Below, piece after piece: positions 7,837 through 16,947 of a DNA stretch of 38,901 nucleotides. Source of the DNA: JAAZNF01 sp964561025 (GTDB taxonomy: Bacteria > Myxococcota > B64-G9); contig CAZLNM010000040.1 of the NCBI GenBank assembly GCA_964561025.1, positions 1 through 38,901 on the forward strand, in the 5' to 3' direction. Position 1 is the stretch's first letter. The number at the start of each line of letters is the position of its first letter. The notes under the pieces are model-generated. The model worked only from the letters and a program-made list of their open reading frames with translations, searched no databases and was not told the DNA's origin. Position numbers and translations under genes: made by a program.

Positions 7837-9961
7837 GGCTTTCCTCTCCTTCGGTCTGCGTCTTCAGGAGCTGTTCGGCCCGGGTGCGCACGCGGCGATC
7901 CAGATCCATCCGGGCGAGCTCGATGGCTTTTCGCTCCTCGGCTCCGTTCATCCGGGCCAAGATCTCCAGCGCGGCCAGGCGCACGTCGGGATCGGGATCC
8001 TCCACGCGGGTCAGCACCAAAGGCAGCAGCTCGCGGTTGCCCAGGCGAGCCAACGCCATCAAGACGTGCATCTCCTGTCCAGGCGCCGCCTGAGCGACGG
8101 CCGCCTTCAACGGTTCCACCGCCGCCGGGTCGCCGATCTCCGCCAGCGCCTCGGCCACCGTTGCCGCGGAATTTCCCAAAAGCAGCGGGATCAGGCCGGC
8201 CACGGCCTCCGCCCGCTTCATGCGCCCCAGCGCTTGGATGAGCCACTCTCTCTTCTCCCACGGGACTTTCGGCAGGACCTGCAGCATGGCCTGGAGGGCG
8301 CCCCCATCCTGCGTCCGACCGACCAGCTCCGCCACTTCCCGGGCCGTCTCCTGATCCATGTCGGAAAAAGCCTGCATCAGGCGCTCGAACACGTAGGCGT
8401 TGGCCGGGATCTTCGCCTGACGCTGGTTGAGCAGGGCGGCCAGCCAACCGACGCTGCGCGGATCCAGGGCTCGCAGCAACGCTTCCGCCAGTCGAACCGC
8501 CTCCTCGGCGTCGGCTCCTAGCAGCGCGTCCAGCTCGACCGCCAGCAGCTCGGCCTCTTCGGGCAGCAACGGCTCGCACAGTCGCTGGAGCGGGCGCGCG
8601 CCGGAGTGTTCGGGGAAGGCCTTGAGGATATCGGACACCGAGCGTGGGGCATTCTCGCTGGCTGCCTCCAGGCCATATTTCTGGTACAGACGATCGAGCT
8701 GCTCCTGGTTGAGGCGGGAGCGATCGAGGATCTCGTCGGATTTTCGTGCCACGGCTGGCAGTTTCCCGTTGACCCAGCTCTCGGCCAGCAGAACCGCACG
8801 CTCCACCCGCCGGACGGCCTCGGCGCGAACCTCCCGTACCAGATCCGCACGCCCCTCGCCGGCGCGCAGCAGGTCCGCCACCAGCCACGGGCGTTCGGCG
8901 CCGCTCGCTCCCGACAGCGCCGCGGCCAAGCGCGTGCGGGCCTTCGCCGAGCGCAACCCCACCAGCCGTTCCAGCGCCTGCCGCCAGGCGGGCTGCCCGC
9001 GCTGCTGTAGCAGAGGGTCGAGAACGCCCGGATCGCAATCCAGGTTCCGCTCTCCCGCCACGCGTGCGGCCAGCTCGCCGGTCTGCGCGTCGGGATCGCC
9101 GAGCAACAGGCACACGTCCTCCGCCGCCGGCGGAGACGTTCCCTGGGAGAGCAAGCGCAGCGCCAGTCGCCGGATGCCGGCGTCGCCGTCTCGCAGCGCC
9201 CCGCGCAACACCACGCGGCCCTCCTCGCCGAAGCGAGCGGCCGCCCGCAACGCTCGGGCGCGGACCTCCTCGGACACCTCGCCCGCCAACAACTGGAGCT
9301 GCCGCAGCGCCGGGGCCCCGCCTCGGCCGTCCAGCACCGACAGGGCGGTGAGCACCACGTCGGGATCGGTCTCCTGCAGCGCCTCGAGCACGATGGCCAA
9401 CCCATCGGGGTGAACGCTGTTGCCGGCGCGCCGCACCAGCTGGGCCCGCCGGATCCCCTGCGCCTCGGCCAGTTGCTCGCGGATGCGGCGGACCTCGGAC
9501 TGCGCGAGCTCCGTCGCCAGCGCGTCGCCGGAGAGTCCGAGCTGTTCCAGCCCTTGCAGCACCGCGCGCCGCACCAGGAGCTGGTTCTCGCCCGAGACGA
9601 ACATGTCCATGAGCGCGCGCCGGGACGCCTCACCACCCATCCGCGCCAGGACCTGGGCGGCGGCCTCCCGCACCTCGGGATCGGCGTCGCGGCTGGCCCG
9701 GATGAGGAGGTTGTGCACGGGGTGGTCTTTGACCTTGGGCAGGGCCTGGACCACCGCGACGCGGACCACGGACGATGAATCCTCGAGCGAGCGCGACAGC
9801 AGCAGGAAGGCCTCCTCGTCGCTGGCCGCGGCCAACGCTCGCACCGCGCCGGCCCGGATCACCGGCTTGGGGCTGGCCAGCTCCTCGATCAACTGCTCGC
9901 GTTCTTTCGAGCAGCCGGCGACCAGAAGCCCGATCACTACGATGGACCACCCGTAGCGCAT
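7721..9961 (-). CDS. HEAT-repeat lipoprotein
   Basis: The open frame gives 746 residues. It begins with a lipoprotein signal peptide (lipobox LVAGC, Cys17) and continues as a long series of HEAT/PBS-lyase-type helical repeats. Examples are KPVIRAGAVRALAAASDEEA, VVRVAVVQALPKVKDHPV, DPEVREAAAQVLARMGGEA and DPDVRLAALEILARMNG. HEAT solenoids are protein-interaction scaffolds. The start ATG 9961 has GGAGAG upstream, and the scpB stop lies 40 nt before it. The last 38 or so residues are read inside the next gene in another frame and look Pro/Gly-rich and unlike HEAT. The true C-terminus may therefore lie near 7835, with a frame error or a late frame change. Function unknown; envelope location is inferred from the lipobox. 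Confidence 0.82.
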   Translation of the reverse strand: MRYGWSIVVIGLLVAGCSKEREQLIEELASPKPVIRAGAVRALAAASDEEAFLLLSRSLEDSSSVVRVAVVQALPKVKDHPVHNLLIRASRDADPEVREAAAQVLARMGGEASRRALMDMFVSGENQLLVRRAVLQGLEQLGLSGDALATELAQSEVRRIREQLAEAQGIRRAQLVRRAGNSVHPDGLAIVLEALQETDPDVVLTALSVLDGRGGAPALRQLQLLAGEVSEEVRARALRAAARFGEEGRVVLRGALRDGDAGIRRLALRLLSQGTSPPAAEDVCLLLGDPDAQTGELAARVAGERNLDCDPGVLDPLLQQRGQPAWRQALERLVGLRSAKARTRLAAALSGASGAERPWLVADLLRAGEGRADLVREVRAEAVRRVERAVLLAESWVNGKLPAVARKSDEILDRSRLNQEQLDRLYQKYGLEAASENAPRSVSDILKAFPEHSGARPLQRLCEPLLPEEAELLAVELDALLGADAEEAVRLAEALLRALDPRSVGWLAALLNQRQAKIPANAYVFERLMQAFSDMDQETAREVAELVGRTQDGGALQAMLQVLPKVPWEKREWLIQALGRMKRAEAVAGLIPLLLGNSAATVAEALAEIGDPAAVEPLKAAVAQAAPGQEMHVLMALARLGNRELLPLVLTRVEDPDPDVRLAALEILARMNGAEERKAIELARMDLDRRVRTRAEQLLKTQTEGEESHERSRPQPEGSGGPDAAQGPAREGAGAVPEGPGQPAGR

Positions 9962-10001
9962 GCCTTCTCTCCTGCGCCGGCATTTGGGCCGGCGCGCCCC
10001 G

Positions 10002-11202
10002 TCATTCCCCCGCGGGCGGCGCGCCGTCCGGCGGCGGGGTCCCCTCCGGTTCCTTCGGCGGTGTCCCTTGCGGCTCNNNNNNNNNNGCCGGCGCCATCCA
10101 CCGGAGAATCCGCGGGCACTCCTGCACCCTCGACCTCGGACACCGCGTCCGCTGCCGTGGCCGCGCCGTCGGGCTCCTCCGTGGGCACCGGCAGGAGCGC
10201 GCGCAGGTTGCGGTTGCGCTTCTTCAGCTCCTCCAACGCCACGGCCAGCTCCTGCACGATCTCGTCATCGCCCACCGGCGTGAAGGCCGCGGTCTGCTCG
10301 ACCTCCAGCACGTCCATCCCCGGCAGCGCCTCGGCCTCGGGCGCGGCGGCCTCTTCCATGAGCGGCAAGCCCAGGGCCGCGCGGTGCTCGTTGCTGAGCT
10401 CGACGAAGTCGCGCAAGGTCGGCAGGCTCTTGAGATCCTTGAGCGAGAACAGCGCCAAGAACTCCTTGGTCGTGCCGTACAAGAGCGGCCGGCCCGGTTC
10501 ATCCTTGCGGCCCAGGATGCGCACCAGGCGGCGATCCAGAAGGTGCTTCAGGACCGCGCCGGACTCCACCCCACGGATGTCCTCGACCTCCGCGCGGGTC
10601 ACGGGCTGGCGGTAGGCCACGATGGCCAGGGTCTCGATGGTGGCCTGGGTCATACGGGGCGGGCGGCGGGAGATCAGCCGCCGCACGAAGGGCGCGCTCT
10701 CGGAGGGCGTGCGCAGCTGGTATCCGCCAGCCACCTCGACCAGCCGGATCCCGCGCCCCCCCTCCCGCAGCTCGGTGCGTAGTCCCTCCAGCACCTCGCG
10801 CAGGCCGCTCGCCGAGAGGTCCGGCTGCAGCTCGCGCAGGATCGCCAGAAGCTGCTGAGATGGCAGCGGCTGTCCCGAGGCGAACAGCAGGCTCTCGCAG
10901 ATCATCTTCATGCGCGGCAGCAGGCCGGCCTCGGCCGGCTGGCCCCCGTCGGCCTCCGCGACCTCCGCGGCTGGCGCCGGAGAAGACGGCGCCTCCGGCT
11001 CCGGCGCCGTGGCGACCGGTGGGGGCGCCTCGCCCGCCGCTGCGGGCGCTGCCTCGGGCTCGATGAGCTCGCGCGCCAACTCCTCTTTTTCGGGCTCGAC
11101 CGGCTCGAGGTTGGCCGCTTCGGGCTGCGACTCACCCGGGGCGAGCGTCTCGCCCTGGTTCATCTCGGCGTCCAGTTCCTCACGGGTCTTGCGGGTCCCC
11201 AT
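10002..11202 (-). CDS. scpB: Segregation and condensation protein B (contains assembly gap)
   Basis: ScpB is the winged-helix kite subunit that joins ScpA and SMC in the bacterial condensin, compacting and segregating chromosomes. The conserved tandem winged-helix core lies at about 95-270 (ICESLLFASGQPL, TQATIETLAIVAYRQPVTRAEVEDIRGV, GRPLLYGTTKEFLALFSL). An acidic Ala/Pro-rich N-terminal extension of about 95 residues precedes it, unusually long for the family. The C-terminal tail contains ten N at 10077-10086. Past the gap I choose the frame that reads a Pro/Glu-rich tail (EPQGTPPKEPEGTPPP...) to TGA at 10004-10002. The other frame runs into the HEAT gene. scpA lies directly upstream, 21 nt away. 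No smc gene is visible. Confidence 0.9.
10077..10086. other. Assembly gap (ten N)
   Basis: Ten undetermined bases lie in the C-terminal tail of scpB. Ten is often a placeholder, so the true length is not known. Reading frames on both sides fit only if the missing length is a multiple of three (see findings). Confidence 0.98.
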
Positions 11203-11223
11203 GCTCGGCTCCTCGTTGTCTTC

Positions 11224-12072
11224 TCAGTCCCGCACCACCTGTTGCAGGGCCTGGGCCATGTCCGTCGCCTGCAGCAGGGCGTGCACGTAGATGACCTCTG
11301 AGGCCTCCGCTTGGTGTAGCCGGATCATCCGCAACCGTGCCATCTCCAGGAGGGCCACGAAGGTCACCACCACCGCCGCGCGATCGGGCGCGTCATCGAA
11401 CAACTCCTCGAAGGTCATCTCTTGCCGCTCCACCAGGCGGTCGGCCAGCTCCTGGATCCGGTCGGCGACCGAGATGCGCTCGACGATGATCTGCTGGGTG
11501 AGGTGCAGCGAGGCCCGCTTGAGCACGCGGTCCAGCGCCTCGATCAGCCGGAACACCGAAACCTCGGCGAACGGCCCCTCCGGCTCCTCGCTGGGCTCTG
11601 TGGTCATGGGTCCGCGGCCGAACACGTCCCGGTCGAGCAAGGTGCGGTCGCGCAGGGATTCGGCGGCCTCCTTGAAACGCTGGTACTGGAGCAGGCGGCG
11701 GACCAGGTCCTGCCGCGGATCCGCCTCCTCCTCTCCCTCCTCGGCCGGCGCGCTCTCGTCCGGCGGCAGCAGCATGCGGGACTTGATGTGCGCCAGGGTG
11801 GCCGCCATCACCAAAAACTCGGCGGCGATGTCGATGTTGAGCACGCGCATCCAATCCAGGTACTGGAGGTACTTGTCGGTGATCAGGGCGATGGGGATGT
11901 CGAAGATGTCGATCTCGTGCTTGCGGATGAGGTGGAGCAGCAGGTCCAGCGGGCCCTCGAAGACCGGCAGCTCCACCCGGTAGTCGCCCAGCAGCGAGCG
12001 GCCGTCCGGAGGCGGGGCCAGGTCCTCCCAGTCCGGCCCGGGAGTCCCCGGGACCTGCGGATCCTGGCTCAC
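11224..12072 (-). CDS. scpA: Segregation and condensation protein A
   Basis: ScpA is the kleisin subunit that bridges the SMC heads in bacterial condensin. The 282-residue product has the signature N-terminal region YRVELPVFEGPLDLLLHLIRKHEIDIFDIPIALITDKYLQYL (here cited in pieces: FEGPLDLLLHLI, EIDIFDIPI). It also has AAEFLVMAATLAHIKSRMLLP and a C-terminal winged-helix segment (VVVTFVALLEMARLRMIRLHQ). The start is GTG 12072-12070, overlapping the trpS stop as GTGA; the long upstream open frame lies inside trpS and is a shadow. scpB follows after 21 nt, so the two partners are co-transcribed. Confidence 0.94.
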   Translation of the reverse strand: MSQDPQVPGTPGPDWEDLAPPPDGRSLLGDYRVELPVFEGPLDLLLHLIRKHEIDIFDIPIALITDKYLQYLDWMRVLNIDIAAEFLVMAATLAHIKSRMLLPPDESAPAEEGEEEADPRQDLVRRLLQYQRFKEAAESLRDRTLLDRDVFGRGPMTTEPSEEPEGPFAEVSVFRLIEALDRVLKRASLHLTQQIIVERISVADRIQELADRLVERQEMTFEELFDDAPDRAAVVVTFVALLEMARLRMIRLHQAEASEVIYVHALLQATDMAQALQQVVRD

Positions 12073-13094
12073 GGGGCCCACCCCATGTGCATGGCCTCGC
12101 GCACCCGGGCCATGCCCTCGCGGGCGGCCTTCTGGGCGCGCGCCGCGCCGGCCTTCAGGATCTCGCCGAGCCGCTCGGGGGCGGCGGCGATGGCCCGGCG
12201 CCGCTCGCGGATGGCGCCGAAACGCTCGAAGAAGCGCTCGATGAGCTCGCGCTTGCAGTCCACGCACCCGATGCCGGCGCTGCGGCAGGCGGCGTCGATC
12301 TCGGCGAGGCGCGCCGGCGCGGTGTAGAGCTTGTGGTAGGCGTACACGTTGCACACCTCGGGGCGTCCGGGGTCCTTGCGGCGCATGCGCTGGGGATCGG
12401 TGACGGCGTTGCCGAACTTCTTTCGCACCACCTCGTCGTCGTCGGAGAGGTACACCGCGTTGCCGTAGGACTTGGACATCTTGCGCCCGTCCAGGCCCGG
12501 CAGCACCGGCGTCGGGGTCACGATCTCCTTCGGCTCGACCAGCACCTCTCCGTACAGGTGGTTGAAGCGGCGCACGATCTCGCGGGTGAGCTCCAGGTGC
12601 GGGAGCTGGTCCTCCCCCACCGGCACGAAGTCGGCCCGGTACACCGCGATGTCGGCCGCCTGCAGCGCGGGATAGCCCAAAAACCCCAGCGAGGAGAGGT
12701 CCTTGTCGGCGAGCTCCTTCTGCTTGTCCTTGTAGGACGGGACCCGCTCCAGCCACGGCACGGGGGTCAGCATGGAGAGCAACACAAAAAGCTCCGCGTG
12801 CTCGAGGACGTCCGACTGCACGAAGATACAGCTCTTGTCGGGATCCAGGCCGCAGGCGAGGAAGTCGATCGCCACCTCGCGGGTGAACTCGCGCACCTTG
12901 CCCGGCTCGGTGAACAGCGTGGTGAGCGCGTGCCAGTCGGCGACGAAGAAGAAACACTCGTAGCCGTCCTGCAACCGCACCCAGTTCTCCAGGGCGCCGT
13001 GGTAGTTACCGAGGTGCAGCCGGCCCGAGGCCTGCATGCCGGAGAGGACGCGCTTGCGACTGGAAGTCATGGGTCCTGCTTGTGAGTGGGTCAT
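12069..13094 (-). CDS. trpS: Tryptophanyl-tRNA synthetase
   Basis: This class I synthetase of 341 residues charges tRNA-Trp. The HIGH-type motif is HLGNYHG at 27-33 and the KMSKS motif is at 205-209 (GLDGRKMSKSYGN). The sequence GEDQLPHLELTREIVRRFN is typical of TrpS. The first ATG (13094-13092) overlaps the M50 protease stop as ATGA, matching the coupling style of this genome; an internal ATG at 13070 with a weak AGGA is an alternative. The stop overlaps the scpA GTG start. Location between an M50 protease and scpAB is a known deltaproteobacterial gene order. Confidence 0.96.
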   Translation of the reverse strand: MTHSQAGPMTSSRKRVLSGMQASGRLHLGNYHGALENWVRLQDGYECFFFVADWHALTTLFTEPGKVREFTREVAIDFLACGLDPDKSCIFVQSDVLEHAELFVLLSMLTPVPWLERVPSYKDKQKELADKDLSSLGFLGYPALQAADIAVYRADFVPVGEDQLPHLELTREIVRRFNHLYGEVLVEPKEIVTPTPVLPGLDGRKMSKSYGNAVYLSDDDEVVRKKFGNAVTDPQRMRRKDPGRPEVCNVYAYHKLYTAPARLAEIDAACRSAGIGCVDCKRELIERFFERFGAIRERRRAIAAAPERLGEILKAGAARAQKAAREGMARVREAMHMGWAP

Positions 13095-13777
13095 AGGAAC
13101 GCCAGGTGGATGGGGACGCCGAGCGACGCCAACAATTCGATAAACGATTGAACGGCGGGCCAGATCAGCCGGCCGCCGAAGACCAGGATCCCGAGGAACA
13201 GCACGAAGGAGTACTTGCCGATGAAGTCCAGCACCGGGTAGGCGCGATCCGGCAGGAACCCGGCCAGGACCTTCGAGCCGTCGAGCGGGGGCACCGGTAT
13301 CAGGTTGAAGAACATGAGCACCAGGTTGATGAGCAGGGTGTATCCCGCCAGCCGGGTGAGCGCCACCAGGATGCCCTTGTTCCCCGCGTAGATGTCGGCG
13401 GCGACATGCGGCCCCAGCAGCGAAAGCGCGCCGGCCATGAGCAGCGCGAGCAGAAGGTTGGACAGCGGCCCCGCCACGGCGGTGAGCAGGATGCTGGTCT
13501 TCATGCGCAGCCGGCGGGTGAAGCGCACCGGGTTGATGGGCACCGGCCGGGCCCAGCCGAAGAACGGAAACCCGGAGACCAGCCCGATCAGGGGGATGAG
13601 GACGGTCCCGACGGGGTCGATATGAGAGATGGGGTTCAGCGTCATACGGCCCATGAGCCGCGCCGTGTCGTCCCCGAGACGGTAGGCCACCAGGGCGTGC
13701 GCGTACTCGTGCACCGTAAGCGAGAGCAGCATCGGGATGAACACGAGTAGAATTTTCATAAAATCAAAGGATTGCAT
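13091..13777 (-). CDS. Site-2-protease-family (M50) membrane metalloprotease
   Basis: The 228-residue polytopic membrane protein has the zinc-binding HEYAH motif (His23, Glu24, His27) in the first membrane helix. The second M50 motif is NLIPVPPLDGSKVL, whose Asp is the third zinc ligand. The family cleaves substrates within the membrane. This short form is the widespread YwhC-like type, with no PDZ domain and no assigned substrate. I place the start at ATG 13777-13775, with GAGG about 11 nt upstream. The open frame reaches 13972, but that extension is polar, unlike the family, and crosses a dispersed repeat. The stop overlaps trpS as ATGA. Confidence 0.88.
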   Translation of the reverse strand: MQSFDFMKILLVFIPMLLSLTVHEYAHALVAYRLGDDTARLMGRMTLNPISHIDPVGTVLIPLIGLVSGFPFFGWARPVPINPVRFTRRLRMKTSILLTAVAGPLSNLLLALLMAGALSLLGPHVAADIYAGNKGILVALTRLAGYTLLINLVLMFFNLIPVPPLDGSKVLAGFLPDRAYPVLDFIGKYSFVLFLGILVFGGRLIWPAVQSFIELLASLGVPIHLAFL

Positions 13778-13802
13778 GCCAGCCCTCGCGGCCAGAGGCC
13801 TT

Positions 13803-13831
13803 GAACTACCAGAGGTCACCATCGGAGTCAA
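13803..13831 (-). promoter_or_regulatory. Weak candidate promoter upstream of the M50-trpS-scpAB genes
   Basis: On the minus strand TTGACT (13831-13826) and TAGTTC (13808-13803) are 17 nt apart, about 26 nt upstream of the M50 start. The -10 box is poor, so this is tentative. Confidence 0.3.
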
Positions 13832-13850
13832 CCACAATCCCCCGAACCTT

Positions 13851-13867
13851 CGGGCCTGTCCCCGGTG
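13851..13867. repeat. Dispersed repeat, degenerate copy A
   Basis: The core CGGGCCTGTCCCC (13851-13863) differs in its first base from the GGGGCCTGTCCCC core of three copies near 31.1, 31.6 and 33.7 kb. It lies in the 191-nt gap between xerD and the M50 gene and is flanked by AT-richer sequence. It is small and partly palindromic, like REP-type elements. Confidence 0.6.
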
Positions 13868-13968
13868 TTTTGTCTTTGTTTCCGGTAGGTTATTTGTCCG
13901 GCGGCGGCTTCCCGGAGGGTCCGAATCCGGGCCGAGGAGCCTGCGTTTCGGCTGGCTTCGAACCCGGC

Positions 13969-14859
13969 TCACGCGCGCGGGTGGAACTTGTCGTACACCG
14001 CCCGCAGCCGCTCGGCGTTGACGTGAGTGTAGATCTCGGTGGTCGATATGTCGGCATGACCCAGCAGCGCCTGGACCGAGCGCAGGTCCGCTCCCCGCTC
14101 GATGAGGTGGGTGGCGAACGAGTGGCGCAGCTTGTGCGGCGAGATGTTGCGCCGGATCCCGGCCGCGCGCGCGTAGCGTTTTAGGTTCTTCCAGAACCCC
14201 TGGCGCGTCATCGGCCCCCCGCGGCCGGTGACGAACAGCACAGGCGATCTCCGGCCACGAAGCAATTTCTCCCGCGCCTGGTCCTGGTATTCTTGCAGGG
14301 TGGCCAGGGCCTGCTCCCCGAGCGGCACCAGGCGTTCCTTGCGGCCCTTGCCGAACACCCGCACGATCCCCATGCGCCGGTCCACCGCCTCGAGCCGAAG
14401 CGACACCAGCTCGCTGACCCGGATGCCGGTCGCGTACAGGACCTCCAGCATGGCCGCGTCCCGGAGTCCCCGGGGGTTGTCCCGCGGCGGGCGCGCCAAG
14501 AGCTCGTCGACCTCCTGCACCGAGAGGAACTCGGGGAGGCGGCGCGGGATCTTGGGCATGTCGATCTCGGCGGTGGGATCGCTCTGCAGCAGGTTCTCGC
14601 CGATGAGGAAGCGGTAGCAGGTCCGCACGGCGGAGAGCAGCCGCGCCTGGCTGCGCACCGAGATGCGCTTTCCCAGAGACAGCAGGAAGGTGGACAGGTC
14701 CAGCGGGGTGAGTTCGCCCAAGCCCGCCTTCCCCGCCCGCTCACCGAAGCGCGCCAGCTTCTCTAGATCGCGCGCGTAGGCCTCCAGGGTGTTGGGCGAG
14801 AGGTTGCGCTCCACCCGCAGGTGCGCAAGGTACAGATCGATCTCGTGCTCGAAGCTCAC
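13969..14859 (-). CDS. xerD: Tyrosine recombinase XerD-like
   Basis: The 296-residue integrase-family recombinase has an N-terminal SAM-like core-binding domain (about 1-90) and a catalytic domain with all six expected residues. These are Arg147 (TGIRVSEL), Lys171, His242 and Arg245 (HKLRHSFATH), His268 (LLGHADISTTEIYTHV) and Tyr277. Size and lack of accessory domains fit XerC/XerD, which resolve chromosome dimers at dif near division. XerD versus XerC cannot be settled from sequence by eye. The start is GTG 14859-14857, overlapping the amidase stop as GTGA. A chromosomal housekeeping role fits the neighbours better than a mobile element. Confidence 0.9.
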   Translation of the reverse strand: MSFEHEIDLYLAHLRVERNLSPNTLEAYARDLEKLARFGERAGKAGLGELTPLDLSTFLLSLGKRISVRSQARLLSAVRTCYRFLIGENLLQSDPTAEIDMPKIPRRLPEFLSVQEVDELLARPPRDNPRGLRDAAMLEVLYATGIRVSELVSLRLEAVDRRMGIVRVFGKGRKERLVPLGEQALATLQEYQDQAREKLLRGRRSPVLFVTGRGGPMTRQGFWKNLKRYARAAGIRRNISPHKLRHSFATHLIERGADLRSVQALLGHADISTTEIYTHVNAERLRAVYDKFHPRA

Positions 14860-16910
14860 CGTTTGCCCTCGAGTTTCTTCGGCTCCGCGGTCCTTGCGCT
14901 CCCCTCGGGCGGCTTCGACTCCGCCGGCTTGCCCGGCCCGTCTGGCTTTCTGGGTTCGGCGGGTTTTGCGGGGGCTTCCTCGTCCTCCGCACTCCCGTCG
15001 TCGGTGATGCCGTCCTCGATCTCCCGCCCGGTCATGAACTTCTCCACCCCTTTGGCGATGGCCTCGGCCAGGCGCTCGCGGTAGGTCTTGTCGGCGCAGC
15101 GGGCGGCCTCGTCGGGGTTGGAGATGAAGGAGGCTTCCACCAGGATGGCAGGCATGCGCGCGCCGAGCAGGACGTAGAACAGGGCGTACTTCACCTTCAA
15201 ATCACGGACCTTCTTGTAGCGCTTGCGCAACGAGCCCACCAGCGAGGCCTGGACCTGGCGGGCCAGCACCGCGGAGTCCTCCACGTGGGACTTGAGGGCC
15301 AGATCGGCCAGGATGTACTGGAGATCGGAGATGGATTTCTCGGAGGTGGCGTTCTCGCGCGCCGCCAGCTTGAGGCTGTAGCGATCGTCGGTGAGATCCA
15401 GGTAGAAGGTCTCGATGCCGCTGAGCTTCTTGACCTTGTGGGCGTTGAAGTGGAGCGAGATGAAGAGGTCCGCCCGCGCGGTGTTGGCGATGGCGGTGCG
15501 CTCCTCGAGCGCCACGAAACGGTCGCCGTCGCGGGTGAATCTCACCTCCAGTCCGAGCTTTTCGAGTTTCTTCTTGAGGCGCCGGGCCAGATCCAGGGTC
15601 AGATCCTTTTCCAGGATGCCACCGACGCCGACCGCGCCGGGATCGCTCCCACCGTGGCCCGGATCGAGGACCACCTTCTTGACCTTGAGGCCCGCCAGCA
15701 CCGACAGGCTCACCCCCGGCTTGGAAGAGATGCCCGGAAAGTGAACACCGTCCAGCCCACCGTCCGCCGCCGCGTTGGCGTCGCCGGCCTGCGGCCCGGC
15801 GTCCGTCGCCGTGCCATCCACGCCGCCATCCGGCCCCGCGGTCCCGGCGTCCGCCACCGTGTCGCGCTCCGTCCCCTCCCCGGCGTCGCGAACCCCGCCA
15901 TCCGGAGCCGCCGCTCCCCCGTCCACGGCGAGCCCTCCGTCCACGGCTGGCGGCGCGGGGGGATCGCCGATGTCCAGCACCACCCGGGACGGATCGTCCA
16001 GCGGAAACACCCGGTGTTGCCGTACCCGGTCGAGATCGGCCACCACGCGCACGACCCCGCCCTCGCGCACCGCCACCCGGATGCGCTTCACCACGCCGTC
16101 CCCCACGCTCACGGAGAGCGGGACCTCGGGCGCCAGCAAGGTGTCCGGCAGGTCCACGTACACCCGGGTCGGCAGGCGGGCCTTGGCGTCGGCCGGGAGC
16201 ACTCCCGAGCGGAAGGAACGCCGGTCTCGCACGTAGAGCGCGATGCGCGTGTAACCGGTGTCGGACCAGTGGCGGATCTCTTCCAGGACCGGCGTAGCCT
16301 CTGGCGCCGACACCGGCGCGGGCTCCGGGGCGGGGGGCGCGGCCGCCGGCGTCTCGGTCGGCGGGCTCGGCGGCGCCTTCTCGGGCTCCTTGGCGCTGGA
16401 CGGCGCGTCCTCCGCGTCCGGCCCGCCGAGGTCCTCCAGCAGGCGCCGGGCCTTGCCAGCCATGTCGCCCTTCGGGAACTGCGCAAGTAAGAAGTTCAGC
16501 TCCTCCCGGGCCGAGATCGGGTCGCGCTCGAACTCCACGTGACGCAAGACGAGCAACCACTGGGCATCGTCGGCGAGACGGTGCTGCGGGTAGTCGCGCA
16601 CCACCCGGCGCAGCAACTCGCAGGAGCGCTCCAGGTCCTCCTTGTTCCCCGAGAAGCGATACAGATCGTGGTAGAGCCGTCCGGCGCTGAACAGCGCATC
16701 CACCGCCCGCGCCGCCGCCGGGTATTTTTGCGCCACCGCCTCGAGCTGCCGGCCCACCTTGAGCCAGTGGTGCCGGAACTTCATCTTGGCCGGATCGTCC
16801 CGCAGCGCCCGGTAGGCCTGGCGCGCGCTCTCGTAGGCCGCCTCGGCGGGATCGGCCGCGCGGACGGCGAGCGGCGCCGCCACGGCCAGCAGCAGGATGA
16901 GGCTTCGCAT
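14856..16910 (-). CDS. AMIN-domain N-acetylmuramoyl-L-alanine amidase
   Basis: This exported peptidoglycan hydrolase cuts the amide bond between N-acetylmuramic acid and the stem peptide, usually during daughter-cell separation. In order: signal peptide (about 1-20), a TPR-like helical region (about 25-160), a Pro/Ala linker, an AMIN domain (about 210-310; YTRIALYVRDRRSF, VRVVADLDRV), an Asp/Gly/Ala-rich linker (about 315-395), and an Amidase_3 domain. Amidase_3 zinc and catalytic motifs are VVLDPGHGGSDPG, ILEKDLTLDLA, DLFISLHFNAH and AILVEASFISN. A charged Pro/Lys tail ends the protein. ATG 16910 is given; GTG 16916, in frame two codons earlier, is equally possible. The stop overlaps xerD as GTGA. 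Confidence 0.92.
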   Translation of the reverse strand: MRSLILLLAVAAPLAVRAADPAEAAYESARQAYRALRDDPAKMKFRHHWLKVGRQLEAVAQKYPAAARAVDALFSAGRLYHDLYRFSGNKEDLERSCELLRRVVRDYPQHRLADDAQWLLVLRHVEFERDPISAREELNFLLAQFPKGDMAGKARRLLEDLGGPDAEDAPSSAKEPEKAPPSPPTETPAAAPPAPEPAPVSAPEATPVLEEIRHWSDTGYTRIALYVRDRRSFRSGVLPADAKARLPTRVYVDLPDTLLAPEVPLSVSVGDGVVKRIRVAVREGGVVRVVADLDRVRQHRVFPLDDPSRVVLDIGDPPAPPAVDGGLAVDGGAAAPDGGVRDAGEGTERDTVADAGTAGPDGGVDGTATDAGPQAGDANAAADGGLDGVHFPGISSKPGVSLSVLAGLKVKKVVLDPGHGGSDPGAVGVGGILEKDLTLDLARRLKKKLEKLGLEVRFTRDGDRFVALEERTAIANTARADLFISLHFNAHKVKKLSGIETFYLDLTDDRYSLKLAARENATSEKSISDLQYILADLALKSHVEDSAVLARQVQASLVGSLRKRYKKVRDLKVKYALFYVLLGARMPAILVEASFISNPDEAARCADKTYRERLAEAIAKGVEKFMTGREIEDGITDDGSAEDEEAPAKPAEPRKPDGPGKPAESKPPEGSARTAEPKKLEGKR

Positions 16911-16947
16911 CCTCACAGCCCACAGGTGCCATCCACCCCGGGCGTTG

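Noticed and set aside
13778..13972. N-terminal extension of the M50 protease open frame
   Set aside because: The polar Arg/Pro-rich extension crosses a dispersed repeat and is not expected in this short membrane-protease type.
13969..14859. Phage or mobile-element integrase
   Set aside because: Size, catalytic pattern, coupling to the amidase gene and housekeeping neighbours fit chromosomal XerC/D; no attachment sites or phage genes are seen.
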